Below are positions 1 through 12,100 of a stretch of DNA of 64,000 nt, piece after piece; positions within the stretch are counted from its first letter, which is position 1, and each line of letters starts with the position of its first letter. The position numbers and the translations under genes were made by a program. Where the stretch lies: positions 1 through 64,000 of the forward strand of contig MEHQ01002682.1 in NCBI GenBank assembly GCA_008828725.1, read 5' to 3'. The DNA comes from Saccharina japonica. Lineage: Eukaryota; Sar; Phaeophyceae; Laminariales; Laminariaceae. The notes below the pieces were generated by a model. It was given only the letters and a program-made list of their open reading frames with translations. It was not told the origin of the DNA and made no database searches.

Positions 1-1102
1 TTCGGATGACAAAAAAAGTTGTTGCTGGTTGATTGAATCAAGTGTTTTTTTTTTCTACGAGTGCCTTGGTGGTGTGCCGTATATACCGGGTACATTGTGC
101 TATTAACCGGGTCGTAGTACTGTTGGAGTGATGGGTCGACATTCCCCGTAACAAGATTTATTACGATAATACTCAATTCCCGCCAGAAACGTTTACTGCG
201 ACGTGTTATTTCGTCAAACTTCCTACAGCGTGGCCTGCCTCGTTGATCGGCGTGATGACGATTGATTGATGCGAACACGAGCAAGAACATCCACGCGAGA
301 TTTGTCTCCTGCGAGTAGTTACCTACAGTAGTTTTGGATGTTCGTTTTTCGGATGACCCAAGATTGTTGCTGGTTCACTGAATCAAGTGTTTTCTTTTGT
401 GAGTGATTTCTTTTTTCTATTGCCCCGTAATGCATTTACTGCCTCGATTAGCCAACGGGCATGCTTGGCAGAATAGTTGTCGCATTTACGGCCTCGATTA
501 GCCTACTACTGTCAATACGGACATGCATGCATGCGCCTCGATTAGCCTATTACATATGTATATATCCTCGGCCATCACGGGCATGCATGCATGCATGCGC
601 GTAGCCCCACACGGGCGTCAGTTACCCGCGGCAACCCCCCCCCCCCCCCCCGCCATTGTACGTTCGTTGCATAATATTATACTTGGAATATTTCACATTT
701 TCTCACCCCATCCACCTCCTCTCTATACCTACTGTTGTTTACGTCAACACACTTTTCATGAAAAACAATGCACAGGAAGAACACTCTGTTGTTGCTGGGT
801 CCCCCTCCCCTACACGACGCATCATACGCAACTCACTCGTATTAACAGCTTTTTATCAGTAGTGATGATCACGACCACCACCTGGTTGATATCCTCCTCC
901 TCCACCGCACTGCCTACCTACCGCAGGCTGTGCCCAGCTGCCTAGAAAGGCGTCATCGTCATGTCTGCTTGCTACACAGTCAGTAGAGATACTACGCGCA
1001 CACAGGGGTTCGTTCCCTCGGGAACGAACCAAGCTGTCTCAAAAAGTAGCTTAGCGGGGCCCGGCCTGCATGGTGCTTCCTCTGATACCACACGCCTAAA
1101 AA

Positions 1103-1525
1103 AAAACGTCGCTCAGCGCCGTCCGTGCTTTCCTCTGCTGCACCACACACACGCACACACACAACGAGTCCTTCATGGCCTGTTCTATACGTAGGCCCTC
1201 GGCCATCAATAATCCCGCCTCGAACCCCAACCGCCCCCCCCCCCAGGAACCAGTTGCCTCAAACGTCGCTTCAGCGGCTTGCTCCCCCCCCCGCCAACAC
1301 GCTCCGTCTCGAAAGGGATGCGTGGTCAATGGTCAAATGACTAAGGCAAGCAACAAATGAGTACGTCCCCCCCCCCCCCCGCTCGTCAACACGCCTCAGA
1401 AACATCGCTTAGAGCCGTGCTTTCTTTCCTCTGGTGTACCACGGCACGCACACACACTTGAGTCCTTCACGGCATGCTCTATAGCCCTCGGCCATCAATA
1501 ATCCTGCCTCGACTCCCCAACCACC
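1103..1525 (+). repeat. Imperfect direct duplication, two copies
   Basis: The copies at about 1103-1240 and 1387-1525 share a CGTCGCT-like start, a CA-rich middle, GAGTCCTTCA, and the string CCCTCGGCCATCAATAAT near the end. The first copy is followed by a C run and then by a LINE 3' tail (about 1300-1379), so the tail probably inserted between or during duplication. No coding sense is visible. Confidence 0.6.
1300..1379 (+). mobile_element. LINE 3'-end fragment (poly-C tailed)
   Basis: This 80-bp piece matches the last codons and 3' end of the reverse-transcriptase element at 48.2-49.7 kb: CTCCGTCTCGAAAGGGATGC, then GGTCAATGGTCAAATGACTA, then TGAGTACG and a run of about 14 pyrimidines, nearly all C. 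It is an extreme 5' truncation, as produced by abortive target-primed reverse transcription. Confidence 0.75.
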
Positions 1526-1612
1526 CCCGGCCCGGCATCGTAGGGATGCGGGGGTCTATGGTCATATACGAATACGGCCGTGCACGCCATGGGTACACCC
1601 CCCTCCCCTCCC
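1519..1612 (+). mobile_element. S-family (SINE-like) 3' fragment
   Basis: Carries the diagnostic tail of the S family: CCCGGCAT, TAGGGATGC, GGTCTATGGTCATA and GGCCGTGCA, ending GGTACA followed by C-rich sequence. Only about the last 90 bp are present. Confidence 0.6.
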
Positions 1613-2458
1613 CCTCCCCCCCGCCTCCCTTCCACTATGAACCACACAAAAAAAAACATAACATTACGTACGTCTTCGTACTCCTACTCTTATAACCCCG
1701 GGTAAACTTTATGCTGCTGCATGCGAACTCTGGCACCGAGTGCCGGTCCACGAGGGAGCTGCTCGTACATTCAACCACAAAACTACACGCACTGGTACTT
1801 GTATTTAATTGAAAAAAAAATGATACTCGTACGTATTCAGTCAGGGTTATACTTTTCTTTACCGGGTGCCCTGGCGGGTATGAACGTTGTGCTGCTGCCG
1901 GCGACCTCACCTCACCTCCGGTACCGAGTGCCGATTCCACGCGGAGCCGAGCTACGAGCTGTTACCCTCAAACCCACAAAATTATACTGGTACGGAGCCG
2001 AGCTACGAGTATTACACTCAAACCAACAAAATTATACTGGTACGCACGTACGACGTACTCGTATTTCATTGAAACTGATATTCAGGGTTTATTCGCGCTA
2101 TTCACGCTGCTACTGCTGGGTTTCCCCCGGCTTGCACACCGGTAGTTAGTTAGTTAGTTTAGTGCCCTCCCGTTGTTACTCAGGCACGACACCAATCAAA
2201 CCCTCCACCCAAATCCCCTGGTCCGACATAGCGACTGCTGCTGTTGTTACGAAGGCACGAAGCCAATCAACTCTCCAACAAAACCCCCTGCCCCGACGTA
2301 GCGACCGACTGCCGTTACGCACGCAGGGATACAATGATTGTCGGCCAACAAACCCAACAAGCCCGCCGGCTAGACTAACCAAGGCACTCCCAGGAGTCCC
2401 GAGGCATTAACCACCCATCCTCTCTCTCTCTCATGCGCCTCCTCTTCCTCCCCCTCCC

Positions 2459-2660
2459 CAACCCTAGGATGTAGCTCACCGTTCATGCGCACGCGACTCG
2501 CCCAACACCTCACGGCGCTTCGCGCTTGGTGCTAGCAATGTCTGCCTGGTCGGTGAAAACCCGACATGCTCCGTCCCGGCATTGTAGTAGGGATGCGAGG
2601 GTCTATGGTCATACGACTACGGCCATGCATGAAGATGAAGTGCACCCCCCTCCCCCTCCC
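2459..2660 (+). mobile_element. S-family (SINE-like) 3' half
   Basis: Begins in the GGATGTAGCTCACC block and runs through CACGGCGCTTCGCGCTTGGT, TCTGCCTGGTCGGTGAAAAC and GGTCTATGGTCATACGACTA to ATGAAGTGCA and poly-C. It lacks the 5' third of the full element (compare 32215-32745). Confidence 0.75.
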
Positions 2661-3954
2661 GCTTCCTTCAGGACGGGACTTTTCCAACTTGCACTAAAAG
2701 GAAAAAAAAAAAACGTACTACTTAAGACATTGTCCTATAGGCTCGCTGGAGCAAAACCGAAGTTGCTCAGATAGAGAAGCGCTACATATGTACTCAGGCA
2801 GGCCCAAAGGATAAGATAGATAGCCAGCCGAAGCAGCTGTGTCCCAACCCACTGTCTGACCAGTACGATCTAGGCCAAGAGGTAAGCGATTTGTCCGGCA
2901 TCTGAAACGTCCAGTCTTAGACTCGGGGGGAAAACCGCCGCTACTCAGCTAGACCAGTGCTTCTCAGGCCTCCTTTAGACTCGCGCAAAACCGCCGCTTT
3001 CCAGTCAGAACAGTGCTTCTCAGCCCTCCGCCCCGGACAAAGTAATCGAGAGAGCTAACGCTAAATCAGCGGTACCCATGCCCTCTCCCCACTACCCCCC
3101 CCCTCTCGGCATAAACGCCTCGAGGGGACTATGCTGAGGGGACCATGGTCGGAATCCTCGATTGACTGCTCCCTACACCAAAACCAGCATAATCAGGCCA
3201 TCAAAAAAAGGTCTTGAAGCGCCCAAAAAATGCCGGTGTTTTATACACCACTATGTCCGAGAATATAATCCACATTAGATGCTCACATCACAGTCTAAAC
3301 GGGGACTATATGCCCGGCATATCGTATAATTCCTTATGCTCGTATCAGAGTTCAGACGGGGGGGGGGGCTATACATGGCCGGTAGAGGCAAGCCAGAGTG
3401 GCATGGAGCAGGGTGTGGAGGCTCTCACCTTCGTACACGTTTGTTGCCCTCCCGTCCTTCTTCGAGGCTCTCACCTTCGTACACGTTTTCCTTTCCCTCC
3501 TTCTCCTTCCCTCCTTCCTTCCTACCCAACCCTACCCTAGGCTAGCCTTTATAACCTAGCCTACCCGCCGTTGATTTCACCCGTGAAAAAAAAGGGGGGG
3601 TGGGAGCAGCAAAAGCGCTGCTGCTGCTGTCCCGCCCGCGTAGGACAAAAAAAAAAAAAAAAGCAAGCACCGAAACAAAACGGAACTGAACCGAATCGCT
3701 ATCGTCGTCGTCGCGTTTATTACGGGTGACCATATAATAAACAGGACCGAATATGGTTAACCAAAACAGAAAAAACGGTTTTTGCGCGTACCGTATCGTA
3801 GATCCCCTATTTACTATGTATGGTCCCCCGTATTAGTGCTAACGCGTCGTACCGGGATAGGCAGACCGCTGCTGTCCAGAAATGCAAGGGCCGTTTTTTT
3901 TTCATTCATACTATTACGCGATATACAAAAAGCTAGCCAGCCCCCCCCCTCTCC

Positions 3955-4092
3955 CCTCCTGGTTCTTAGTAGGATGCAGGTCACCTTTCATGCGACTCGC
4001 CGAACACCTCACGGCGAATCGTGCTTGGTGCTAGCCATGTCTGCCTGGTCGGTGAAAACCCAACGAACGTGCTCCGTCCCGGCATGGTAGGC
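3955..4092 (+). mobile_element. S-family fragment, truncated at both ends
   Basis: Shows GGTTCTTAGTAGGATGCAGG through GTCTGCCTGGTCGGTGAAAA and CTCCGTCCCGGCATG, then stops before the usual GGTCTATGGTCAT block. A 60-nt C-rich homopolymer follows 80 bp downstream. Confidence 0.7.
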
Positions 4093-4172
4093 CTACCCAA
4101 GCGAAAGTCGCAGCGTCAGAGCGAATATCAATCCAACTATGACCAAGAAACACCATTAACATATGTTCTTCT

Positions 4173-4173
<1 letters not shown>

Positions 4174-4218
<45 letters not shown>

Positions 4219-4234
4219 CCCCCCCCCCCCCCCC
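4174..4234 (+). repeat. Poly-C homopolymer tract
   Basis: Forty-two consecutive C residues, one T, then eighteen C. No retroelement tail directly precedes it, so its origin is unclear. Such runs are also prone to sequencing-length error. Confidence 0.9.
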
Positions 4235-5631
4235 TCTGCCGCTACCGCGCAGAGGAGGTGCTGACGTACTTGCCCTTCGGGCATCGCGCGGCCGGCGATA
4301 ACGACCGCGACGGCAACGGTAAAAAAAGCGGCAAAACTAAAAGTAAAAGAAATATAAAAGGTTGGTTTAGTATACTTTAGAGAGAAAAGAAGAGGGAAAA
4401 AGAGAAGGTTTTTGCCCACCCATTCCCACCCATCGGCGGGGCAAGCGAAGCGTAACGCACGTACACGTACGCACGCAGATCGATCCATCGCTGCTTGTTT
4501 TTTAGCTACGAGCTCTACTAAGCACGGGTACAGGTACCGGGGCGAGCATACAAGGAGGCTACGGCAAAATAAGCAACCAAACAGACAGACAGACACGACA
4601 GACAGGACAGACATACTGGCAGGTCAGCGAGCAGGTAGACAGACATACTGGCAGGTCAGCGAGCAGGTAGACAGACAGGCAGAGAGAGGTAATCCGCTCC
4701 GCTCTCCACCACCCTTCTCCCTTCCCTCCCTCGCTCCCTCCTTCCCCGCCCTCCGCTGCCCTCCTTAATTGTTCTACGGTACGCATCGATTTTGACATTC
4801 TAGTCACGACTGGGCCCTCCTTGTCCCGCTTCGTGTTCGTCTGCGCGCGCACGGTGGGTGTGACACAAGAAGAAAAAAAACGAAACAAAAATGATCGTAC
4901 AAACAGTACACGACAGAGCACGTTAAGACTCGGGCAAAACGATACAAAAATACACGAAACGACACGTTAAGATTCAGTAAAACGATACAAAAAAACGAAA
5001 CGACATGTTAAGAATTCGGCAAAACGATACAAAAATGCACGAAACGACACGTTAGGACACGGGCACACGATATATGTATATATATATATATAGAAACAGA
5101 AAAAAGGACACGAAAAAAGGTGGGTACCTATACGTAGCAGTGTCAGCCCTCAATCCCTGAAAGCAGGACTACATTTCCCATTTTGGGGACAAAATACTTT
5201 AAAATAGAGTCAAATGTACCTTTCTGTACAGCGCAGTACTCGTGAAAGTGCTGAGAAAATGGGACTTGATATTTTTTACTCAACATTTGCACGAAGAAAA
5301 AAAAAACAAGAACAAAACACAATTTGGGAATATATCACATACTATGTATGTACCACCAGTAACACACATCCCATCCCGTGCCTCACGCAAGACTTCGAGG
5401 CCTGGCCCAAACAACATCGGTGGGGAGACAATTTGTACACAGTACGTAGCGCTCCCTCTATAAACAGTGCCAGTTACCCGCTACGTATAGTGCCTGTGCA
5501 ATCAATCGCTTGGCACATACCAGGTATGGGATTAAACAGTGTCGCAGTGTGCGGAGTAGTAGCGACGGTTGCCGACATAGTGCCGGTATTATTTGCTGGC
5601 GCATAGCGGCACTAACTACAGAGGGAGTCCT

Positions 5632-5668
<37 letters not shown>

Positions 5669-6108
5669 GTATTAAATTTTTGCATGTTGACCTGTAGACG
5701 GCGAAGTGTTACCATCATAGTGTTGCCGGTAGAGTTCATGGCTGAGATTTTTGTTGTACGGAACAAAGAGCGCGTCGAAGTGATCTGGCCGCACCACCAA
5801 AAAAAACATTGCGGTGGATGTAAGCTGTCATTCAAATACACGTCCAATGCGCGTGACAGGTTTGCTTCGGGAGGAATGACGCCTTTTGTAAGGTGTAATT
5901 CCTATATACCGATACTATTGATATACCTGGTACACATCACATATCGCGTATATACTTCGTATATACATGCTCCCAGGTATCAAATATCAGGTGTATACTC
6001 GTAGCTTGTGCTGAAAAAACAAGTATGTTTATTCAAGTTAACACTCGAATAATCACGTTATTGTAGCAATGTGTTACCTGGTACGTATTAAAGGTGCAGG
6101 TCATGAAC

Positions 6109-9100
6109 TCACATGCCCCCAGAAGTGTTCTGCTTGAACGTTCTCTCGACGTGACCCGCTAGCCTCGACCCGTCCCCCCCGTCCCTGCAGAGGCTCACCC
6201 CCTCTGCGAAGAAAGGGTCCACCTGTGCCAAGACAAAAAAAAACGCAAAACAAAGCAGGAGAAGGAGGAGGGGAAACAAAAAAAAGTGAGAACATAGAAC
6301 AAAAGCAAAGCAAAACAAAGCAAAGCGAAGCAAAACAAAGCAAAGCAAAGCAAAGCGAAGCGAAGCACAACAAAACAAACCAGAAGGAGAAAAAAGAAAA
6401 GAAAAGTGAGGACAAAGAAAAAACGCAGGGATAATAGTTGGTACCCTACGAGTATTATTGATAGTATACTCCTACACTGAGGAACTGCCCAATAAGGCAT
6501 GTGCCTTACGACTATTACTGACTATTAGTATACTCCTCAACTGAGTAACTACCCAATAAGGCATGTGCCTTATGACTATCACTGACTATTAGTATACCCC
6601 TCAACTAAGAAACCACTCAATAAGGCATGCGCCTTGTGACTAGTACTGACTAATAGTATACTCCTCAACTGATGGACTGCCCAATAAGGCATGTGCCTTA
6701 TGACTAGTACTGACTATTAGTATACCCCTCAACTGAGGAACTACCCAGTAAGGCATGCGCCTTATGACTGTTACTGACTATTAGTATACTCCTCAACTGA
6801 GGAACTGCCCTATAAGGCATGTGCCTTAAGACTATCTGCCTTGAAATATCTAGATCTACATCATCAGGTATGATAGGAATCGATGATCTCTCCGAGATGG
6901 TGTGAAATGTTTTATCAAAATCGTGTTTTACTTACTATGAATAATATAGTATGGAAACAAATGGTGCTACGTCACCCTATCGCAAGCACGCCTCCATACA
7001 ACTGCTGGTGTGTCCGTTGCTCTATGTGTATATAAATATATACTGTACCTCCAATATGCGCTCGATCGGCAAGCCGTGCTCCACATATCTCCGCCTGTAC
7101 AGGTACATCGTGTGACCTTCTCCCGAACCTGAATAAAAAAGCCAAACAAAAACAGACATGAGAAAATGGGAAAAAAAACAGTGGGAGGGGAAGGGGGGGG
7201 GGGCGTACTTCATATTTGACCATTATTGACTACGCATTCTTGCGAGACGGAGCATCATTCCTACCCCTATAAACAACAGCTACATATTATTAGTCATTTT
7301 TAGAGCGGCTCTGAAGAAATAAGTTTCTAGGAATTTTCACTGATGCAACACTCTGCTCTCCTGATTCCACCCGAACTTCATCCCATTTGGCACCCTGTGC
7401 CTCCAACATTTTGGCGATCATTCCGTTCATTTCATAAATACCTCCTGCATCAGGACATACAAAACCCGTAAGTACGCGCGATCGAAGTACCACACTCAGC
7501 TACGAGTAGCAAAGATGAGTTTCGACGAAACCCTCGCGACCTCACAGCTGTTAAAATAAAAATAAAAAATAAAAAATACGAGTACATATTATACATTTTT
7601 GTTTTTGTTTCATCTTACCCCCTTCCTGTTTCGGGGAGGGTTTTTAGGGCTTTTATTCTTGCACTGCACTGTCGAACTCAGATTCCAAGCACTTCGGTGC
7701 GAGACATGGTGCAGTGCGCAGTGGGTTCCTGAAAAGATCGCGGCTATATACACGTGAATACGTATAAATCGACCGACAAAAGCCACGTGAACAAACAAAC
7801 AAAGCAGCCGGGGCGGAGAGGGGGGTGGGTTGTATGGGGAGAGGCGAGGAAAGCCTGCTATTAATAGGAAACCCCGGATCCGAGTTACGAGTGCTTTTTA
7901 CTAATTTTATTGCTCAGCCCATTTCTTTCCGTCCGCCTTTCTTTCTCCTCCCTATTTCTACGGGGGACCATAGTAAAAATGACCAAATATTGTTGTGACG
8001 GGGGGGTCCATAGTAATCAGGACCCATCAACTACACAAAAATGGTATGAAACCCCGGATCCGAGGTACGACTGCTTTTTACTAATTTTATTGCTCAGCCC
8101 ATTTCTTTCCGTCCGCCTTTCCGTCTCCTCCCTATTTCTACGGGGCACCATAGTAAATAGGACCAAATATTGTTGTTACGGTGGGGTCCATAGTAATCAG
8201 GACCCATCAACCCCACAAAAACCTACCAGGTACCAGGGTATAATATATATTACAGTATTTTTAGTGATCATATTTGGTCCTGATTACTACGTTTGCCCGT
8301 AACAGTAAAAATAGGTACCTCGTATATAAATATATGATTGGGTGTACCGTAGGTCCCCTATTTACCAGGGCCTTCCTCGGGAAAATTCCCGAAGATTTCG
8401 GGAATCGAGTAAATCAACCATATTAAACTAACCAATGTTAAAAGCATCACAAGAAAGACCAAACCACGGCGAATCGAATGACGACGTTTTATTGTTACGA
8501 TGTAGGAGCCGCGGTATGGCCACGGGATTTTTACCACGGGAATTTGCTTTACCTCGTAAAAATAAATGAAAACGCCGTCATTCGATTCGCCGTGGTTTGG
8601 TCTTTCTTGTGGTGCTTTTTCCATTGTTTATTTCTCCTTGGTTAGTTTGATATGGTTGGTTTACCTCGATTCCCGAAACGTTCGGGAATTTTCCCGAGGA
8701 AGGCCCTGCTATTTACTATGCTCCCCCGTAATGGTAGGCGGCCCTACTAACAGGAAGGAGGAAGAACGGCGACGGCTGAAAAAAAAAAATGGTCAAAAAC
8801 CACTATCGCGGGGGACCATAGTTAATACTAGTGAATAGGACCTGCGGTAGACACAAAAACCTATATAATTACCATATTTTACTAACAATGATTGGTCCTA
8901 TTTACTATGGTCCTCCGTAATAGCAAGAATCCCGCCAACTACGGCTTATTTTTCTTCAATACTATGATATATATATATACTCGTACTGTTTGTCACGCCA
9001 AGTTTCAGACTCCGAAGTACACCACTTTAGTGCACGACGTTCTCCCCTCTTCATGATTGAGATACCGCTGTACCCGGTATTGATTGTATTGATTGATTCC

Positions 9101-12100
9101 TCACCGGTGAGACTTAGAGGCATCTTGAGGATGTTGTCCACCTTGAAGCCGTAGTCAAGCACCTTCTTCGGTACCTGGTAGCTGATCAGATGTCTCGCCT
9201 GTTTTTACAGCGAATCAGAGTAGGATAAAAGCGGGGTGGTGGGTAAGGTGGAATTGAGGTTGGATGTGTGTGTGGGGGGGTGTACTTCATTTTCATGCAT
9301 GGTCGTAGTCGTATGACCATAGACACCTGCCATCCCTACAATGCCGGGACGGAGCATGTCGGGTTTTCACCGACCAGGCAGACATTGCTAGCACCAAGGT
9401 CGAGTGTGGGGGGGAGGGTAATGTGGGGCGAGGGGTAGGGTAGGGTAGGGTAGGGTAGGGTAGGGTAGGGTAGGGTAGGGTAGGGTAGGGTAGCTTAGGG
9501 TAAGGTAGGGTAGGGTAGGGTCAGATAGGGTAGAGTAGGGTAGGGTGGGATGAGGTAGGCAGGGTGAGGGATAGGGTGGGGTGAGGTGGGGTGTAGGATA
9601 GGGTGGAGTGAGGTAGGGTAGGGTAGGGTAGGGTAAGGTAGGGTAGAGTGAGGTAGCGGGAAGGTAGGAGAGAGTGGGGTAGGGTAGAGTAGGGTAGTGT
9701 AGGATGGGGTGAAGTGGTAGGGTAGGGCAGCATAGGGAAGGGTAGTGCAGGGTAAGGTAGGGTAGGGTATCGTAGGGTAGGGTAAGGCAGGGTAGGGTAG
9801 GGGACGATAGGGTAGGGTCGGGTAGGGTAGGGTGGCGTGGGGTAAGGTAGGGTAGGCTGGTTGAGCTTAGGGGCGGGAAGGGGAGGAAATTAGAGCCCGA
9901 CAATTAAAGCGATTGATAGTCAAAGGCATAACATATACGGGGAGGCGTTGATGGGCGACGCTTGCTTGAAATATCACGGGAGTTCCATAGAGGCGTTTCG
10001 AGCTGCGCGTGCACAGTTCGGCGCGGTAGCCTTTGCCGTGTTCTTGACCCACAAAATCGTACCAGATAAACTACCCAATATGTTTTCTTGTGATGGTCCG
10101 CACATTTTTGTTTTTCAGAATTGCCCAGAACGCGCGGCGAAGCCGCGCACGGGTCGAGCCTTAGCCTGGACTAGGGTTGGGGTTAGGCTTAGGGTTGGGG
10201 TTGGGTCGACAGCTTCTCGTGCTTTGAATGAACAAAAAAATCCAAGAAAAAAACGTAAAACCAGGAAGAAATCATTAAATATATTTGGTGCTTAATCTGA
10301 TACGATTTGTGCGACAAAGACCGGTAAAGAAAGGCGCCTGCTTCGGCGCGACAATGAGGGTAGTGAGATGGTAGATGTAGTGAGGGGGGTGCTGATGTTG
10401 TGTGTAGGAAGGGTGGCAGTGGTGATGATGGGTGGGGGTGCTGGTTGTGGTGATGGTTGTGACAGTTTGGGTCTGGTTGGGCTCCTACCGTACGTGGCAA
10501 TTCGGCCCTCGTTGGGAGTTGGTTAGGTACGTACCTGAGAGTTGTTGAAGATCTCGGCGATCTTGCGGAGGGTTGCTGGGGGAAAGCCTGCACCAATCAC
10601 ATTCATCACACCGGGTAGACAAACCACACAGACGGGGCAAAACAGACAGACAGACAAGACAGACAAACAGACAGACAAGACAGACAGACAAACAGTCAGT
10701 CAGACACACAGACAGACACCCGCGACAAGGGAGGGAAGCAAACAAGCGGGACCAATTCGAGAGGGAGGGGAAGCAAAAAAATAGCAGTGGGACAACACTA
10801 TTAGATGCGCGTGGCAACCATACCAACAGTGCCCGGACAAGCATGGACAGCAATACCGACAGCACGACGGCAGACAGACAGCAGACAGACATCACATCGC
10901 AAGGAAGGTTGCAAGCAACACAACCAACCAAGATCGCAGAGAAGTAACACAAGCCAACCAAAAGACCGACCAATGAACCAACAGACCGACCAACCAACCG
11001 ACCAATCAACAGACCAACCAACAGACCGACCAACCAACCGACCAATCAACAGACCAACCAACCAACAGACCAACCGCCCAACCAATCAACCAACCCACCA
11101 GCCAACCAGTCAAATATCGAGACAACTATTATACGTAGGGTAACCTAAACCTTTCTCTCACCGATGTCGAACATGTAGACGTGCGTGAACGGGTCGAAGC
11201 CAACCAACCAACCAACCAACTAACCAATCAACCGACCAATCAACGCGCCGACCGACCAATCAACCGACCGACCAACCAATCAACCGACCAATCAACCAAC
11301 CCACCAGCCAACCAGTCAAAGATCGAGACAGCTATTATACGTAGGGTAACCTTTCTCTCACCGATGTCGAACATGTACACGTGCGTGAACGGGTCGAAGC
11401 TCTTCGCCGACAAAATGTCTCCGTGCGCGAAAAAGAGGTTGTGTTTCTGAACGCCCGCCGGTAAGTTAACGCTAACGTTTCCACGGACGCCTTCGTCGGC
11501 GGCTCCGTTGACGACCCCATCGCGAAGCACACTGAAAGTGAAAACCACAAGGGAGGCAGTAAACAGCAGGGGGGGGGGGGGGGGGGGTCGGGGTTAACCG
11601 TTAACGCCTTCGTTGCTATACATATCTTTAACACAACATGTCACAACGGCAGGGTGGGATCTATAGGTGATCTAAATCGTGATGATCTGTGTAGGATCTG
11701 TACTATGCAGATCTTGCGCAACATATTACAACAGCAGGGTGGGATCTATAGATGATCTAGATCGTGATGATCTGTGTAGGATCTGTACTATACAGATCTT
11801 GCGCAACATCACAACGGCAGGTTAGGATTTAAGTGATCTAGATAGATCGTAATCTGGGTTGGATCTGTACCACACAGATACTGCACAGTATCTCACAACG
11901 GCAGGTTCGGATCTACGGAGATAGTCGAAATCGTGATCTGGGGTGGACATCTACTTACAACAGGTACCGCAACCTCACAACGGCACGTTAGGATCTACAG
12001 TACATGATCTATCTGATCCACCTGTAGAACGCCTACGTATTCAGGACAACCCTTAGAATAGTACTGCTGTGTGACACTATCTTTGTTTAACTTTGGGTTT

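Larger units (their letters stand above)
1..6108. other. Gene-free, repeat-rich stretch
   Basis: I see no supportable gene here. Contents: a direct repeat of about 60 bp at 1-60 and 348-410 (both begin TTCGGATGAC); a duplicated block of about 135 bp at roughly 1103-1240 and 1387-1525 with a LINE 3' tail inserted between the copies; two copies of a 60-bp unit at 2917-3032; a 42-nt C run at 4174-4215 followed after one T by 18 more C; a 36-bp duplication near 4590-4670; and an (ACT)n microsatellite at 5632-5668. Open frames here are proline-, histidine- or polyglycine-rich readings of simple sequence. Confidence 0.6.

Noticed and set aside
4021-4614. Proline-rich (plus) and glycine-rich (minus) frames
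   Set aside because: Produced by reading through the poly-C tract at 4174-4234.
6440-6838. CRISPR array
   Set aside because: Whole 64-bp units repeat in tandem with no unique spacers, inside an intron of a eukaryotic gene.
8962-9105. Continuation of exon 9 beyond the GTGAGG donor
   Set aside because: The frame stays open for 46 codons, but the family motif continues exactly from the donor to exon 10; at most intron retention.
9424-9862. Telomere or chromosome end
   Set aside because: The unit is TAGGG, degenerate and within an intron with exons on both sides.
9388-9903. 171-codon minus frame of LPYPTLP repeats
   Set aside because: Translation of the (TAGGG)n microsatellite.
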